A stretch of DNA of 64,000 nucleotides from JAGNXB01 sp964471595 (GCA_964471595.1 CAYYGN010000007.1:36650-100649); one strand, 5' to 3'. Shown: positions 47,424-56,575, counted from the stretch's first letter. Made by a program: numbers and translations. Notes: generated by a model not told the origin, from the sequence alone.

Positions 47424-48502
47424 AAGCGGGCGGTGCGTTGTCGGAGGGCATGGTCACACAGGACCAGGGCCGCCATGGCTTCCACGATGGGGATGGCGCG
47501 CGGCAGGACACAGGGATCATGCCGGCCTTTGGCTTCCAGGACGACCGCCTGACCTTCCTTGTTGACGCTGGATTGGGGCAAACGAATGGTGGCCACAGGC
47601 TTGAAGGCCGCTCTGAATAACAGGGGCATGCCGTTGCTGATGCCTCCCTGGATGCCCCCGCTGTGATTGGTCGCGGTGCGGATATGGCCGTCCTCATCGC
47701 GGACAAACGCATCGTTGTGCCGGGATCCGGTCAGGTAGGTGCCCTCAAACCCTGATCCCGTTTCAAAGCCCTTGCAGGCGTTGATGCTCAGGATGGCCTT
47801 TCCGAGGTCGGCGTGGAGTTTGTCGAAGACCGGTTCGCCCCACCCGGGAGGGCAACCGTCCACGCGACAGCGGATCACCCCACCGGCAGAATCGCCCTCG
47901 TCGCGCAGTTGTTCCAGGTATGCGGCCATGCTATTGGCCGATGCGGGGTGGGGACAACGCAGGGGATGGCGGTCCACCTCTTCACGGGAATACGGTCCCC
48001 AATCCGCCGGCATGGCCTCCCGGCCGATGCGCTCCACCCATGCCGAAAGGGTGACGCCATATTCACCGAGAATTTTGCGCGCCACGGCACCGGCGGCTAC
48101 CCGGGCAGCGGTCTCCCTGGCAGAAGCCCTGCCTCCGCCGCTGCTGTCGCGCAGGCCGAATTTTTCCATCCAGGTAAAATCGGCGTGAGAGGGCCTGTAC
48201 ACGTCACGATGCGGATCGTAATCAGCCGGCCGGGCATCCCTGTTTTCAATGACCATAGCCAGCGGAGTGCCCAGGGTAAAGCCGTCCCGGATACCCGAAA
48301 GGATGCGGACGGCGTCTTCCTCCTGCCGTGAGGTGGTATAAGCGGACTGTCCGGGCCGCCGGCGGTCCAGATCGGGCTGGATGTCGGCCTCGGAAAGGGC
48401 GAGACCGGCGGGACAACCATCAATGACCACACCGATGGCCGGTCCATGCGATTCACCGAAGGTATGGATCCGGAAGATCCGTCCGAAACTGTTGCCGCGC
48501 AT
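47420..48502 (-). CDS. aroC: Chorismate synthase
   Basis: 360 residues, normal length. FMN/EPSP-binding motifs are visible: FGESHGPAIGVVIDGCPAG, RRRPGQSAYTT, RPSHADFTW, SSGGGRASARETAARVAAGA, GFEGTYLTGS and the C-terminal RHDPCVLPRAIPIVEA. The enzyme converts EPSP to chorismate, the branch point for aromatic amino acids and folate. A TATCTTTG promoter element lies 17 nt before the start, and divergent mutS2 has its own promoter in the same 74-bp gap. Confidence 0.96.
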   Translation of the reverse strand: MRGNSFGRIFRIHTFGESHGPAIGVVIDGCPAGLALSEADIQPDLDRRRPGQSAYTTSRQEEDAVRILSGIRDGFTLGTPLAMVIENRDARPADYDPHRDVYRPSHADFTWMEKFGLRDSSGGGRASARETAARVAAGAVARKILGEYGVTLSAWVERIGREAMPADWGPYSREEVDRHPLRCPHPASANSMAAYLEQLRDEGDSAGGVIRCRVDGCPPGWGEPVFDKLHADLGKAILSINACKGFETGSGFEGTYLTGSRHNDAFVRDEDGHIRTATNHSGGIQGGISNGMPLLFRAAFKPVATIRLPQSSVNKEGQAVVLEAKGRHDPCVLPRAIPIVEAMAALVLCDHALRQRTARL

Positions 48503-48518
48503 ACCAGAGGGGTTCGGA

Positions 48519-48526
48519 CAAAGATA
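48519..48526 (-). promoter_or_regulatory. -7 element (TATCTTTG) for aroC
   Basis: Perfect TAnnTTTG on the minus strand, ending 16 nt before the aroC ATG. The expected TTTG at about 20 nt upstream is not clear. Confidence 0.45.
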
Positions 48527-48532
48527 ACCGGA

Positions 48533-48564
48533 TTTGGAGGGCTTCCGGTGCCGGGATATCTTTG
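48533..48564 (+). promoter_or_regulatory. Bacteroidota-type promoter for mutS2
   Basis: TTTG (48533-48536), 20-nt spacer, TATCTTTG (48557-48564): a full match to TTTG-N19-21-TAnnTTTG. The mutS2 ATG is only 12 nt after the -7 element, so the 5' leader would be about 5-7 nt. Confidence 0.65.
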
Positions 48565-48576
48565 CCGGTATCCGCC

Positions 48577-50964
48577 ATGAAGCTCTACCCTGAAGGCCTG
48601 TTGGAGACCCTGGAGTTCAACCGTATCCGGGAACTCACTGCCGAGCGCTGTACCGGGCCCGTGGCCGCCGCCGCCGCCCTCACCCTCCTTCCCGGAAGGG
48701 ATTTGGCGTCCATACGTCGGGCATTGGCGGAAACCGATGAGGCCTCCCGCACCTTCGAAGGCCCCGAACCCTTGCCTTTTGGTGCCTATGCCGATATCCG
48801 CGATACTTTCCGGTTGCTGGAGATAGCCGATTATGTCCTGGATCCGGAGGATTTGCTTCATTACCGCGTTCTGCTCCGCATCCATGCAGACCTTCATCAA
48901 TGGATGACCGATGAACACGCCAGGATCTATCCGGTGCTGGGCGAATGGGTGCGCGACCTCCCCTTTGAATCCCTGCCACTGGTGTTGCTGGATCGGGTTT
49001 TTGACGACAAAGGCGACATCAGGGATGACGCTTCGCCGGCGCTCCGCCAAATCCGGAAGAACATGGCGGCCCGGCAAGCGGAAATGGACCGCCAATTCGG
49101 GGCCTTGGTCCAGGAATACCGCAAACAGGGTTGGCTGACCGAATCGGGCGAAAGTATCCGCAACGGACGCCGGGTGTTGACCGTGCCGGTTGAGCACAAG
49201 CGCAAAATCAGGGGCATCATCCACGATGAATCGGCTTCGGGCCGCACTGTTTTTCTGGAACCCGAGCGAATGGTGGAGCTCAACAACGAGCTGTTTGACC
49301 TGGAATCGGAGGAGCGACAGGAAATCCTCAGAATCCTGCGGCAGTTGTGCCATGAACTTAGGGCGTTTTTGCCGTACTTCCGGGAACTGTTCCGTTTTGT
49401 CTCCCGGTTTGATCTGGTCAGGGCCAAGGCTTTGGTGGGCCGGATGTATGGGGGCCATTGCCCGGAGATGGTGGAACAGCCGGAGGTGACTTTGTGCAAG
49501 GCCCGGCACCCCTTGCTGGTCATCCGGTTCAGAGAACAGGGCAAAACGGTGGTCCCCTACGACCTGACCCTCGATCGCCGCCACCGTATTCTTGTACTCA
49601 GCGGGCCCAACGCGGGTGGCAAGTCCATCACCATGAAGAGCGTCATGCTGCTGCAGATCATGGTTCAGACCGGATTTCTCGTCCCGGCAGGGCCCGGGAG
49701 CCGGTTCCCGGTCTTCCACAAATTCTTTGCAGATATCGGCGATCAGCAATCCCTTGAGGACGACCTCAGCACTTATTCGTCCCGCCTGCGCAACATGCAG
49801 GTGTTCCTCCGGGACGCCGACCGCCGCACCCTCATGGCCCTCGACGAATTCGGGTCGGGTACCGATCCACAGATCGGAGGCGCCATTGCCGAGGCTTGCC
49901 TGAAGGCCCTGAACAAAAAGCAGGTCATGGGCATCGTCACCACGCATTACAGCCAATTGAAGCTGTTCGCCCACCGGCAACCCGGCATCATCAACGGAGC
50001 CATGATCTTCGACCAGGAACATTTGCAGCCTTCCTATGTGCTGAGGGTGGGCCAACCGGGTTCCTCCTATGCCTTCGAGATTGCCGCCTCCAGCGGATTG
50101 CCGGCAGAAGTGATCCGGGAGGCCCAGTCAAAGTCCGGTGACCACAGCCGGGATTTGGAGCGGCTCCTGGTCCAATTGCAACAAGAACGGCTCGAGCTGG
50201 AAGGCCGGTTGGAACAAACCCGGCAACGGGAGGTTCGCCTGGATCAATTGATCCGCAATTACGAAGCCATGTTCGGTGAACTTGAGTACCAGCGCAAGCG
50301 GTTGAAAGTCGAAGCCAAAGAAGTGGCATTACAGCAAAAATCCCGGGAAGCCCAGGAGATCGAACAACTGTTCAGGGAATTGAAGGAAGAGCGGAGACTG
50401 GAAAAGGTGCAGGAGCGCCGGGATCAGTTGAAGCGGGAGCAGGAGAGGCTGAGAGAGCAGGTCGCTTCGGAGCGTCAGGAAGCCGTTTTGTTGGCGCCGG
50501 ACGCGGCAGGCGGCGGGGTGCAGCCGGTCAGGGTAGGGGGGTATGTTCGGGTGCGTGGCGGCGGCGCGATCGGGCAGGTACTCGCCATTGAAAAGCGGAA
50601 GGCCCGGATCGCACTCGGCGAGATGACCGTTGTGGTGGACCTCAAGGAGCTGGAAGGTGTCCAGGAGCCATTGGAGGCCAAAAGTGCCCGTACAGTCACC
50701 CTTCGTGACGAACCTGGAGGCCCGTCCACGCGGCTCGATATCCGTGGATTCAAAAAAGAGGAGGCATTGCGGGTCCTGGAACTGTTTTTGGACCAGGCCT
50801 TGTTGCAATCGACCCGCTCGGTGAGGATCCTGCACGGAGTGGGAACGGGCGCCCTCCGAAGAACGGTATGGGAAAAGGCCCGGGAATACAAGGATATCCG
50901 TGCGATCGAACCGGCCGCGCCGGAAGATGGGGGCGAAGGGGTGACCATCCTTCGTTTTGGCTGA
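48577..50964 (+). CDS. mutS2: MutS2 family endonuclease / ribosome-rescue ATPase
   Basis: 795 residues from the ATG at 48577, chosen because the promoter ends at 48564; an in-frame TTG at 48562 overlaps it. The MutS core and lever region (about 1-310) precedes the ATPase domain with Walker A LSGPNAGGKS (about 341-350) and Walker B TLMALDEFGSGTDP. A charged coiled coil (about 525-640, rich in Q, E, K and R) follows, and a C-terminal Smr domain (about 715-795; LDIRGFKKEEAL, HGVGTGAL). MutS2 lacks the mismatch-binding domain; it acts against recombination intermediates or collided ribosomes. Stands alone. Confidence 0.94.
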   Translation: MKLYPEGLLETLEFNRIRELTAERCTGPVAAAAALTLLPGRDLASIRRALAETDEASRTFEGPEPLPFGAYADIRDTFRLLEIADYVLDPEDLLHYRVLLRIHADLHQWMTDEHARIYPVLGEWVRDLPFESLPLVLLDRVFDDKGDIRDDASPALRQIRKNMAARQAEMDRQFGALVQEYRKQGWLTESGESIRNGRRVLTVPVEHKRKIRGIIHDESASGRTVFLEPERMVELNNELFDLESEERQEILRILRQLCHELRAFLPYFRELFRFVSRFDLVRAKALVGRMYGGHCPEMVEQPEVTLCKARHPLLVIRFREQGKTVVPYDLTLDRRHRILVLSGPNAGGKSITMKSVMLLQIMVQTGFLVPAGPGSRFPVFHKFFADIGDQQSLEDDLSTYSSRLRNMQVFLRDADRRTLMALDEFGSGTDPQIGGAIAEACLKALNKKQVMGIVTTHYSQLKLFAHRQPGIINGAMIFDQEHLQPSYVLRVGQPGSSYAFEIAASSGLPAEVIREAQSKSGDHSRDLERLLVQLQQERLELEGRLEQTRQREVRLDQLIRNYEAMFGELEYQRKRLKVEAKEVALQQKSREAQEIEQLFRELKEERRLEKVQERRDQLKREQERLREQVASERQEAVLLAPDAAGGGVQPVRVGGYVRVRGGGAIGQVLAIEKRKARIALGEMTVVVDLKELEGVQEPLEAKSARTVTLRDEPGGPSTRLDIRGFKKEEALRVLELFLDQALLQSTRSVRILHGVGTGALRRTVWEKAREYKDIRAIEPAAPEDGGEGVTILRFG

Positions 50965-50996
50965 TCACCCCCCCTGTCCCGGAAAGGGATGCCTTC

Positions 50997-51419
50997 TTAG
51001 CGGTGGATTTCTACGCCGGCAAAGTGGAAGGCGCCTTCAATCCGTGCGTTCTCGTCGGAGTCGGACCCGTGGACGGCATTCTCTCCAATGCTGGTGGCAT
51101 ATTTGGCCCGGATGGTGCCGGGTTCGGCTTTGGACGGGTCCGTCGCGCCGATGAGCTGGCGGAAGTCCTCCACCGCATTGTCTTTTTCCAGGATGGCAGC
51201 CACGATGGGGCCGGAGGACATGAAGGCGACCAGCTCGCCATAGAATGGCCGCTCCTTGTGGACCGCGTAAAATTCGCCGGCTTTCTGGGCCGACAGCCGG
51301 GTGAATTTCATCGCCACGATGCGAAATCCGCCCGCCTGAATGTCGGCGAGGATGGATCCGATATGCCCGTTGCGGACGGCATCCGGCTTGATCATTGTAA
51401 ATGTCTGACTGACAGCCAT
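50997..51419 (-). CDS. ndk: Nucleoside diphosphate kinase
   Basis: 140 residues, full length. TFTMIKPDAV opening, catalytic H117 in NAVHGSDS, and the ERPFYGELV loop are present. It transfers the terminal phosphate between nucleoside triphosphates and diphosphates in the cytoplasm. It is convergent with mutS2 (32-bp gap) and transcribed from a well-formed promoter at 51462-51493, which also reaches toward the divergent nrnA-like gene. Confidence 0.96.
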   Translation of the reverse strand: MAVSQTFTMIKPDAVRNGHIGSILADIQAGGFRIVAMKFTRLSAQKAGEFYAVHKERPFYGELVAFMSSGPIVAAILEKDNAVEDFRQLIGATDPSKAEPGTIRAKYATSIGENAVHGSDSDENARIEGAFHFAGVEIHR

Positions 51420-51461
51420 TATTAGTTATGCTTTTTGTTAAAGTATTGCCTTTTGGCGGTG

Positions 51462-51493
51462 CAAAGGTAGGCATATGCTGGATGACTACCAAA
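51462..51493 (-). promoter_or_regulatory. Bacteroidota-type promoter for ndk
   Basis: On the minus strand, TTTG (51493-51490), 20-nt spacer, TACCTTTG (51469-51462): a perfect consensus match. The leader to the ndk ATG would be about 36 nt. Confidence 0.68.
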
Positions 51494-51501
51494 GAAGGTT
51501 G

Positions 51502-51509
51502 TATTTTTG
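51502..51509 (+). promoter_or_regulatory. Candidate -7 element (TATTTTTG) for the nrnA-like gene
   Basis: TAnnTTTG match 23 nt before the ATG at 51533; it supports that start over the longer upstream frame, which would overlap the ndk promoter. Confidence 0.45.
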
Positions 51510-51532
51510 TGGCCCCAAAGACGGGGCGCCCC

Positions 51533-52558
51533 ATGGAACTCAATGATCTTCAATCTTTTTTGCGGACACCCCGGGACATTGTCATCCTGAGCCACCGCAA
51601 TCCGGATGGAGATGCGGTGGGTTCCTGCCTTGCACTGGGGCATCTCCTCGAAGGCATGGGCCATACCGTGAGGATTTTCCTGCCTTCCGAATACCCACCC
51701 GTTTACAACTGGCTGCCCGGCATCGACCGGATTCGCATCCACGATGTACATGCCGAGGAAATCGATCCTGTCCTGCGCCGCGCCGAAGCTTTGTGGATGC
51801 TGGATTTCAACGCGCTGGACCGCATTGACCGCATGGGCGAAATCATCCACGAACGGGACGACATCCTCCGGATCCTGATTGACCACCACATTGACCCAGA
51901 GCCCATCGCCGATGTGATGGTCACGGATACGGAGGTGTCATCCACCTGCGAACTCCTGTGGGACTTCATCGCGGATATGGGCTGGAAAAACAATGTGGAC
52001 CTGCCCGTGGCCCAGTGCCTGATGACGGGCATCCTGACCGATACCGGTTCGTTCCGGTACAATACCCGACCGCCCCTGTTCCACAAGGTCGCCGACCTGT
52101 TGGCCAGGGGGGTCGATCTGAATGAACTCCAGATACGGTTGTACAACAACATGCCCGAAAAGCAGCTCCGGTTGCTCGGATACTGCCTCCACGAACGCAT
52201 GGAGGTATTGGAAGAATATCACACGGCCATCATAAGCCTTTCCAAAGAGGATTTCAAGCGGTTTGACATCCAGCGGGGAGACACGGAAGGCATTGTCAAC
52301 TACATGCTGATGATCGACAAAATCCGGATGGCTGTGCTGATTACCGAACAACCCAACATCATCAAGCTTTCCTTCCGGTCTCTTGGCGATTTCTCGGTCC
52401 AGGAGCTGGCCCGCGATCATTTCAAGGGTGGCGGCCACAAGAATGCCGCCGGCGGCGCCGTTTACGGCAACCTGGTCAAAACGGTCGAGAAGGTCAAGGC
52501 CTTGCTGCCCCGCTATGCCCATCAACTGAAAAATTCCCGGATCTATGCGCAACCCTGA
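51533..52558 (+). CDS. nrnA: DHH-family phosphoesterase (bifunctional oligoribonuclease/PAP phosphatase NrnA-like)
   Basis: 341 residues from the ATG at 51533. DHH subfamily 1 motifs: SHRNPDGDAVGS (H21, D25, D27), a D in LWMLDFNALDR, the signature IDHHIDP (about 116-122), and a DHHA1 domain with FKGGGHKNAAGGAVYG near the C-terminus. Such enzymes degrade nano-RNA and 3'-phosphoadenosine 5'-phosphate in the cytoplasm; cyclic-dinucleotide phosphodiesterase relatives cannot be excluded. Its last 14 nt overlap the first FKBP gene, suggesting coupled translation. Confidence 0.9.
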   Translation: MELNDLQSFLRTPRDIVILSHRNPDGDAVGSCLALGHLLEGMGHTVRIFLPSEYPPVYNWLPGIDRIRIHDVHAEEIDPVLRRAEALWMLDFNALDRIDRMGEIIHERDDILRILIDHHIDPEPIADVMVTDTEVSSTCELLWDFIADMGWKNNVDLPVAQCLMTGILTDTGSFRYNTRPPLFHKVADLLARGVDLNELQIRLYNNMPEKQLRLLGYCLHERMEVLEEYHTAIISLSKEDFKRFDIQRGDTEGIVNYMLMIDKIRMAVLITEQPNIIKLSFRSLGDFSVQELARDHFKGGGHKNAAGGAVYGNLVKTVEKVKALLPRYAHQLKNSRIYAQP

Positions 52559-53414
52559 AGGCTTGTTTATTATCCTCCTCCTTACCGCCTTGAGCGGATG
52601 TAGAAATTCTGGAGCCCAGGAATTGGAAAACCGGACGAAAAGCGGATTTCCCATTGTTTTCCACGAGAAAAGGGTCGGTGAAACGCCCAAGCCTGGCGAC
52701 AAGGTGCGTTTCTTCCTCAGCGTTTACCACAACAACGGCCGGATCGCCCTCGAAGACATGACCGGTATCCTTCCCGAGTGGGTGGAGGGCCAGCCGGCCC
52801 GGCCTGATGCCGAACTATTGCAGCTCATGGTACCGATGGACAGCGCCAGTGTATACATCACCGGTGAGCATCTCGCCCGCCTCAACATGCAGGGACTGCA
52901 GGAAGGCGACACCGTGCGCTATGACATTCGATTTGTCGGTGTTGTCCGGAAGAAGGAAGAGCTGGAGACCCTCATGCGCAAGGAACAGGAAGCCCTGGCG
53001 CATCTGCGCGAAGTACATACCGCCCACAAAAACAATACGCCGCTGGAAGGGCTCGAGTGGAAACCGAGCGGCCTCGGGATCCGCATCCTTCGGCCGGGCA
53101 CCGGACAGTTGCCTGAAAACGAGCGAAATATCCTTACCCATTACATAGGCATGCTGGAGGATGGAACAGTCTTTGATAACAGCTACCAGCGCGGCGAACC
53201 TTTCGAATTCGTCCTCGGAGTAGGCACTGTCATCCCTGGATGGGAAGAAGCCGTGCGGTTGCTGCGTGAAGGCGGTACCGCTTCCCTGGTCATTCCCGGA
53301 CCTATCGGCTACGGCAAGGATGGCATAAAAGGCACCATTCCACCGGATGCCACGATTTACTTCTTTGTCGAAGTCATTGCCATGAAAGAAAAACTATCCC
53401 TCAACGTCGAGTAA
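52545..53414 (+). CDS. FKBP-type peptidyl-prolyl isomerase lipoprotein (1)
   Basis: 289 residues. Lipoprotein signal with lipobox LSGC (C19). An N-terminal region (about 25-140) resembles a degenerate second FKBP-like fold. The C-terminal FKBP domain (about 170-285) contains GLGIRILRPGTG, HYIGMLEDGTVFDNSY, IPGWEEAVRLLREGG, GPIGYG and IPPDATIYF, so most proline-pocket positions are kept. It probably helps fold exported proteins at the membrane. Overlaps the nrnA-like gene by 14 nt and lies 12 nt before a paralogue. Confidence 0.9.
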   Translation: MRNPEGLFIILLLTALSGCRNSGAQELENRTKSGFPIVFHEKRVGETPKPGDKVRFFLSVYHNNGRIALEDMTGILPEWVEGQPARPDAELLQLMVPMDSASVYITGEHLARLNMQGLQEGDTVRYDIRFVGVVRKKEELETLMRKEQEALAHLREVHTAHKNNTPLEGLEWKPSGLGIRILRPGTGQLPENERNILTHYIGMLEDGTVFDNSYQRGEPFEFVLGVGTVIPGWEEAVRLLREGGTASLVIPGPIGYGKDGIKGTIPPDATIYFFVEVIAMKEKLSLNVE

Positions 53415-53426
53415 TTCCTTGTCATC

Positions 53427-54290
53427 ATGATGAAATCTGCAACCATAGGCAGCCTGGTAGCTACCTGCACCCTGTTGGCTTGTGCCCAGGTCCAACCTAA
53501 AGAGGAGCTGACCTTTGACGGCCAGACAGAGACCGGTTATTCCTACATGATTCACAGAAACGTGGAGGGCACCTCCCCGCGGATCGGCGACAGGATTCGG
53601 TACACCAGAAGGATTCGCCTGGGCCAGGATTCCATCATTTCACCGACCACCGAGCAAGCCGTTTTGCTGCCCGAACGCGTGCAATTGCCCAAACCGGCTC
53701 CTGCCGACTTCGAGCTCCTGTTGTTGTTGTCGCCCGGCGACAGCGCCAGTGTCTATGTATTTGGCAAACGCCTGCAGGCCATCCCCAACTCCGTCAGAGG
53801 CCCGGAAGACACGATCATTTACGACATCGTGCTCAAGGATATCGTGGAGACCAGAGAGCAACGGGAATCTGTCATGGACAAGGGCGATGAAGCCGAAGGA
53901 CGGGTCACCCAGGCCATCACCGGATACAAGAAAGGCCTGTTCAACAATACCCTGATCACCCTTCCCTCCGGTCTGCAGATCCTCCCCATCAAAGAAGGCT
54001 CTGGCGTGGAGCCCTACGAAGGGCAGGAGGTCGAGGTACACTATTGCGGACTCCTGGACGATAAAACGGTGTTCGACAACAGTTTCCGTAGGGGCGAACC
54101 CATTACATTCGAACTCAACCAGGGTCATGTGATCCAAGGATGGGACGAAGGCATCCGCAAGCTCCGCCCCGGCGGTAGCGCCATCCTGATCATACCTCCA
54201 TCGCTGGGATATGGTGCCGCCGGCAAACCCCCCGTCATTCCTGCCAACGCCACGCTTTACTTCTATGTAGAGCTGGTCAGGGCGCTCTGA
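53427..54290 (+). CDS. FKBP-type peptidyl-prolyl isomerase lipoprotein (2)
   Basis: 287 residues with lipobox LLAC (C19); the second Met at 53430 is an equally good start. The same arrangement as the preceding gene: a divergent N-terminal half, then a C-terminal FKBP domain (about 165-285; GLQILPIKEGSG, VHYCGLLDDKTVFDNSF, IQGWDEGIRKLRPGG, PSLGYG, IPANATLYFYVELV). The pair clearly arose by tandem duplication, then diverged. Periplasmic proline isomerase or chaperone by family. Confidence 0.9.
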   Translation: MMKSATIGSLVATCTLLACAQVQPKEELTFDGQTETGYSYMIHRNVEGTSPRIGDRIRYTRRIRLGQDSIISPTTEQAVLLPERVQLPKPAPADFELLLLLSPGDSASVYVFGKRLQAIPNSVRGPEDTIIYDIVLKDIVETREQRESVMDKGDEAEGRVTQAITGYKKGLFNNTLITLPSGLQILPIKEGSGVEPYEGQEVEVHYCGLLDDKTVFDNSFRRGEPITFELNQGHVIQGWDEGIRKLRPGGSAILIIPPSLGYGAAGKPPVIPANATLYFYVELVRAL

Positions 54291-54319
54291 TCCTCCCTTC
54301 GCGGCAACTCCGGGTTGGT

Positions 54320-54327
54320 TAACTTTG
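54320..54327 (+). promoter_or_regulatory. Candidate -7 element (TAACTTTG) for the 5'-nucleotidase gene
   Basis: Perfect TAnnTTTG match ending 10 nt before the ATG at 54338, implying a leader of only a few nucleotides; no clear -33 box. Confidence 0.45.
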
Positions 54328-54337
54328 GGCCAAGCTT

Positions 54338-55402
54338 ATGGCCGTCGACCTTTCCCAATCCCTCGTCATCGGTGTGTCCTCCCGGGCGCTGTTCGACCTG
54401 GAGGAAGAAAATGCCATTTTCCTACGGGAAGGTATTGAGGGTTATCGCCGTTTCCAGGAGGAAAATGAACACCGTCTGCTGAGCAAAGGGACGGCATTCC
54501 CGCTGGTCCAGCGCTTGCTGGCTCTCAACACGTTGTCGGCCGCTCCGATCGTCGAGGTGGTGGTCATGTCCCGCAACAGCCCATTGACGGGTGTCCGCAT
54601 CATGCATGCCTTGCGCAACTGGGACCTGCCCATTACCCGTATGGCCTTCAGCGGAGGGGAGCCGCTGGCGCCTTATCTCGATGCGTTCGGGATCGACCTT
54701 TTCCTCAGCAGGGATCCCGGTGACGTCCAGATGGCCATTGACTCCGGACATTGTGCGGCGGCGCACATCTGCGACCCTCCGGGCGATTACGACCCGGGAG
54801 ATCAACGGGTCAAAATCGCCTTCGATGCGGATGCGGTGCTTTTCTCGGGCGAGTCGGAATGGCGGTACAAGACCGAGGGCCTGGACGCATTTCACCGTTT
54901 TGAAGCAGACAACGAGCACATTCCGCTCAATGCAGGGCCCTTTGCCAACCTTCTGATCAAACTGTCGCGGATCCAGGAGAAACTGCCGACGCGCATCGAA
55001 CTCAGCCCGTTGCGGATCGCCATTGTCACAGCCCGGAGTGCCCCGTCCCACATGCGCGTCATCCATACCCTTCGCCGATGGGGTGTCTATGTCGATGAGG
55101 CCTATTTCATGGGGGGCATGCCCAAAGCCGAAGTCCTTCGCGCTTTTGGCGCCCAGATTTTTTTCGACGACCAGGAAGTGCATACGGGGCCGGCATCGCG
55201 CATGGTCCCTACCGGCAAAGTGCCTTATCCCACCGGATCGCCGCTGGCCGGGCTTCTGGCTTCCGAAATCCCGTCCGTAGACCCGCAGGGCACGACATCC
55301 GCGCCGTCTTCCGGTCATCCTTCCGGTGCCGGCGTCGGGAAAACGAAAAAAAAGACGGGGACCTCCCCGGAAAAAGGTGGATTACCGGATGACACCCAAT
55401 GA
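54338..55402 (+). CDS. Cytosolic 5'-nucleotidase (NT5C1-type)
   Basis: 354 residues. It matches the 5'-nucleotidase, cytosolic I family: VIGVSSRALFDLEEEN opening, VVMSRNSPLTGVRIMHALR, RMAFSGGEP, LFLSRDPGDV, KIAFDADAVLFSGESE and AYFMGGMPKAEVLRAFGAQIFFDDQ. The aspartates expected of a HAD-type phosphatase are present, and the family dephosphorylates AMP or other nucleoside monophosphates in the cytoplasm. The last 40 or so residues are low-complexity (Ser/Pro/Lys-rich). Its 3' end overlaps the convergent kbl gene by 21 nt. Confidence 0.88.
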   Translation: MAVDLSQSLVIGVSSRALFDLEEENAIFLREGIEGYRRFQEENEHRLLSKGTAFPLVQRLLALNTLSAAPIVEVVVMSRNSPLTGVRIMHALRNWDLPITRMAFSGGEPLAPYLDAFGIDLFLSRDPGDVQMAIDSGHCAAAHICDPPGDYDPGDQRVKIAFDADAVLFSGESEWRYKTEGLDAFHRFEADNEHIPLNAGPFANLLIKLSRIQEKLPTRIELSPLRIAIVTARSAPSHMRVIHTLRRWGVYVDEAYFMGGMPKAEVLRAFGAQIFFDDQEVHTGPASRMVPTGKVPYPTGSPLAGLLASEIPSVDPQGTTSAPSSGHPSGAGVGKTKKKTGTSPEKGGLPDDTQ

Positions 55403-56572
55403 CCGCCCGACCCTGGCAAAAGCATCGATGGCGCGGTCGAGGTGATGGCGCTCGTGGGCCGCAGACAGCTGGACCCGGATGCGGGCCTTTCCCTGGGGCA
55501 CCACGGGATAATAAAAACCGATGACATAGATCCCTTCAGCGAGAAGGCGGTCGGCAAATTGCTGGGACAAGACCGCATCGTACAACATGATGGGGACGAT
55601 GGGGTGCTCACCCGGGAGGATGTCAAACCCCGCAGCCGTCATTTTCTCCCTAAAGTACCGGGTATTTGCTTCCAGTTTGTCCCGCAAGGCCGTACTGGCA
55701 CGCAGCAACTCCAGTACTTTCAGCGAAGCGCCGGCGATGGCAGGCGCCAGGGTGTTGCTGAACAAGTAGGGCCGGCTCCGTTGGCGGAGCAGCTCGACGA
55801 TTTCCCGGCGGGCGGCGGTAAATCCTCCCGAAGCGCCTCCGAGGGCTTTGCCGAAGGTGCCGGTGACAATGTCCACCCGATCCAAGACCTTCCTCAATTC
55901 GTGCGTGCCCCGGCCCGTACGGCCGATAAACCCGCTGGCATGGCATTCGTCGATCATCACCATGGCGTCATACCTGTCGGCCAGGTCACAGATCTTGTCG
56001 AGCTGGGCAATCGTACCGTCCATGGAGAAAACGCCATCGGTGGCGATCAATCTTCTCCGGGCCCCGGAAGCCTCCTGGAGACGTGCCTCCAGGTCGGCCA
56101 TGTCGTTGTGTTTATAGCGAAAACGCCGGGCTTTGCACAGCCGGATCCCGTCAATGATGGACGCGTGATTGAGTTCGTCGGAAATGATGGCATCCTGCTC
56201 GTGCAGGAGCGGCTCGAACAATCCGCCATTGGCGTCAAAAGCCGCGGCATAGAGGATGGCATCTTCCATACCGGTAAATTCCGCTATCGATCGTTCCAAT
56301 TGCTTGTGGAGGTCCTGCGTGCCGCAGATGAAACGGACGGACGACATTCCGAAACCATGGGAGTCCAATGCCGCTTTGGCAGCCGCCAGCACATCGGGAT
56401 GGGAACTCAGGCCCAGATAGTTGTTCGCACAAAAATTGAGTACCTCCTGCCCCTGATCGGTCCTTATTTCAGCGCCTTGCGGGGTGACGATGATCCGCTC
56501 TTTCTTGAACAGTCCGGCATCGCGGATTTCCTGTAATTCTCTCTCCAGATCGGGGCGAACGTGCGTGTACAT
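55382..56572 (-). CDS. kbl: Glycine C-acetyltransferase (2-amino-3-ketobutyrate CoA ligase)
   Basis: 396 residues, typical of KBL. PLP-dependent alpha-oxoamine synthase motifs: NNYLGLSSHPDV, SVRFICGTQDLHKQLE, DELNHASIIDGIRL, VMIDECHASGFIGRTGRGTHE and the PLP-lysine segment TGTFGKALGGASGG (K242). It splits 2-amino-3-ketobutyrate with CoA into glycine and acetyl-CoA. The gene for threonine dehydrogenase, which makes that substrate, ends 3 nt upstream, so this is a threonine-to-glycine operon. Confidence 0.95.
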   Translation of the reverse strand: MYTHVRPDLERELQEIRDAGLFKKERIIVTPQGAEIRTDQGQEVLNFCANNYLGLSSHPDVLAAAKAALDSHGFGMSSVRFICGTQDLHKQLERSIAEFTGMEDAILYAAAFDANGGLFEPLLHEQDAIISDELNHASIIDGIRLCKARRFRYKHNDMADLEARLQEASGARRRLIATDGVFSMDGTIAQLDKICDLADRYDAMVMIDECHASGFIGRTGRGTHELRKVLDRVDIVTGTFGKALGGASGGFTAARREIVELLRQRSRPYLFSNTLAPAIAGASLKVLELLRASTALRDKLEANTRYFREKMTAAGFDILPGEHPIVPIMLYDAVLSQQFADRLLAEGIYVIGFYYPVVPQGKARIRVQLSAAHERHHLDRAIDAFARVGRSLGVIR

Positions 56573-56575
56573 GGT

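Noticed and set aside
48097..50055. 652-codon minus-strand open frame across aroC and mutS2
   Set aside because: Opposite clear MutS2 motifs and in a different frame over aroC; no recognisable protein.
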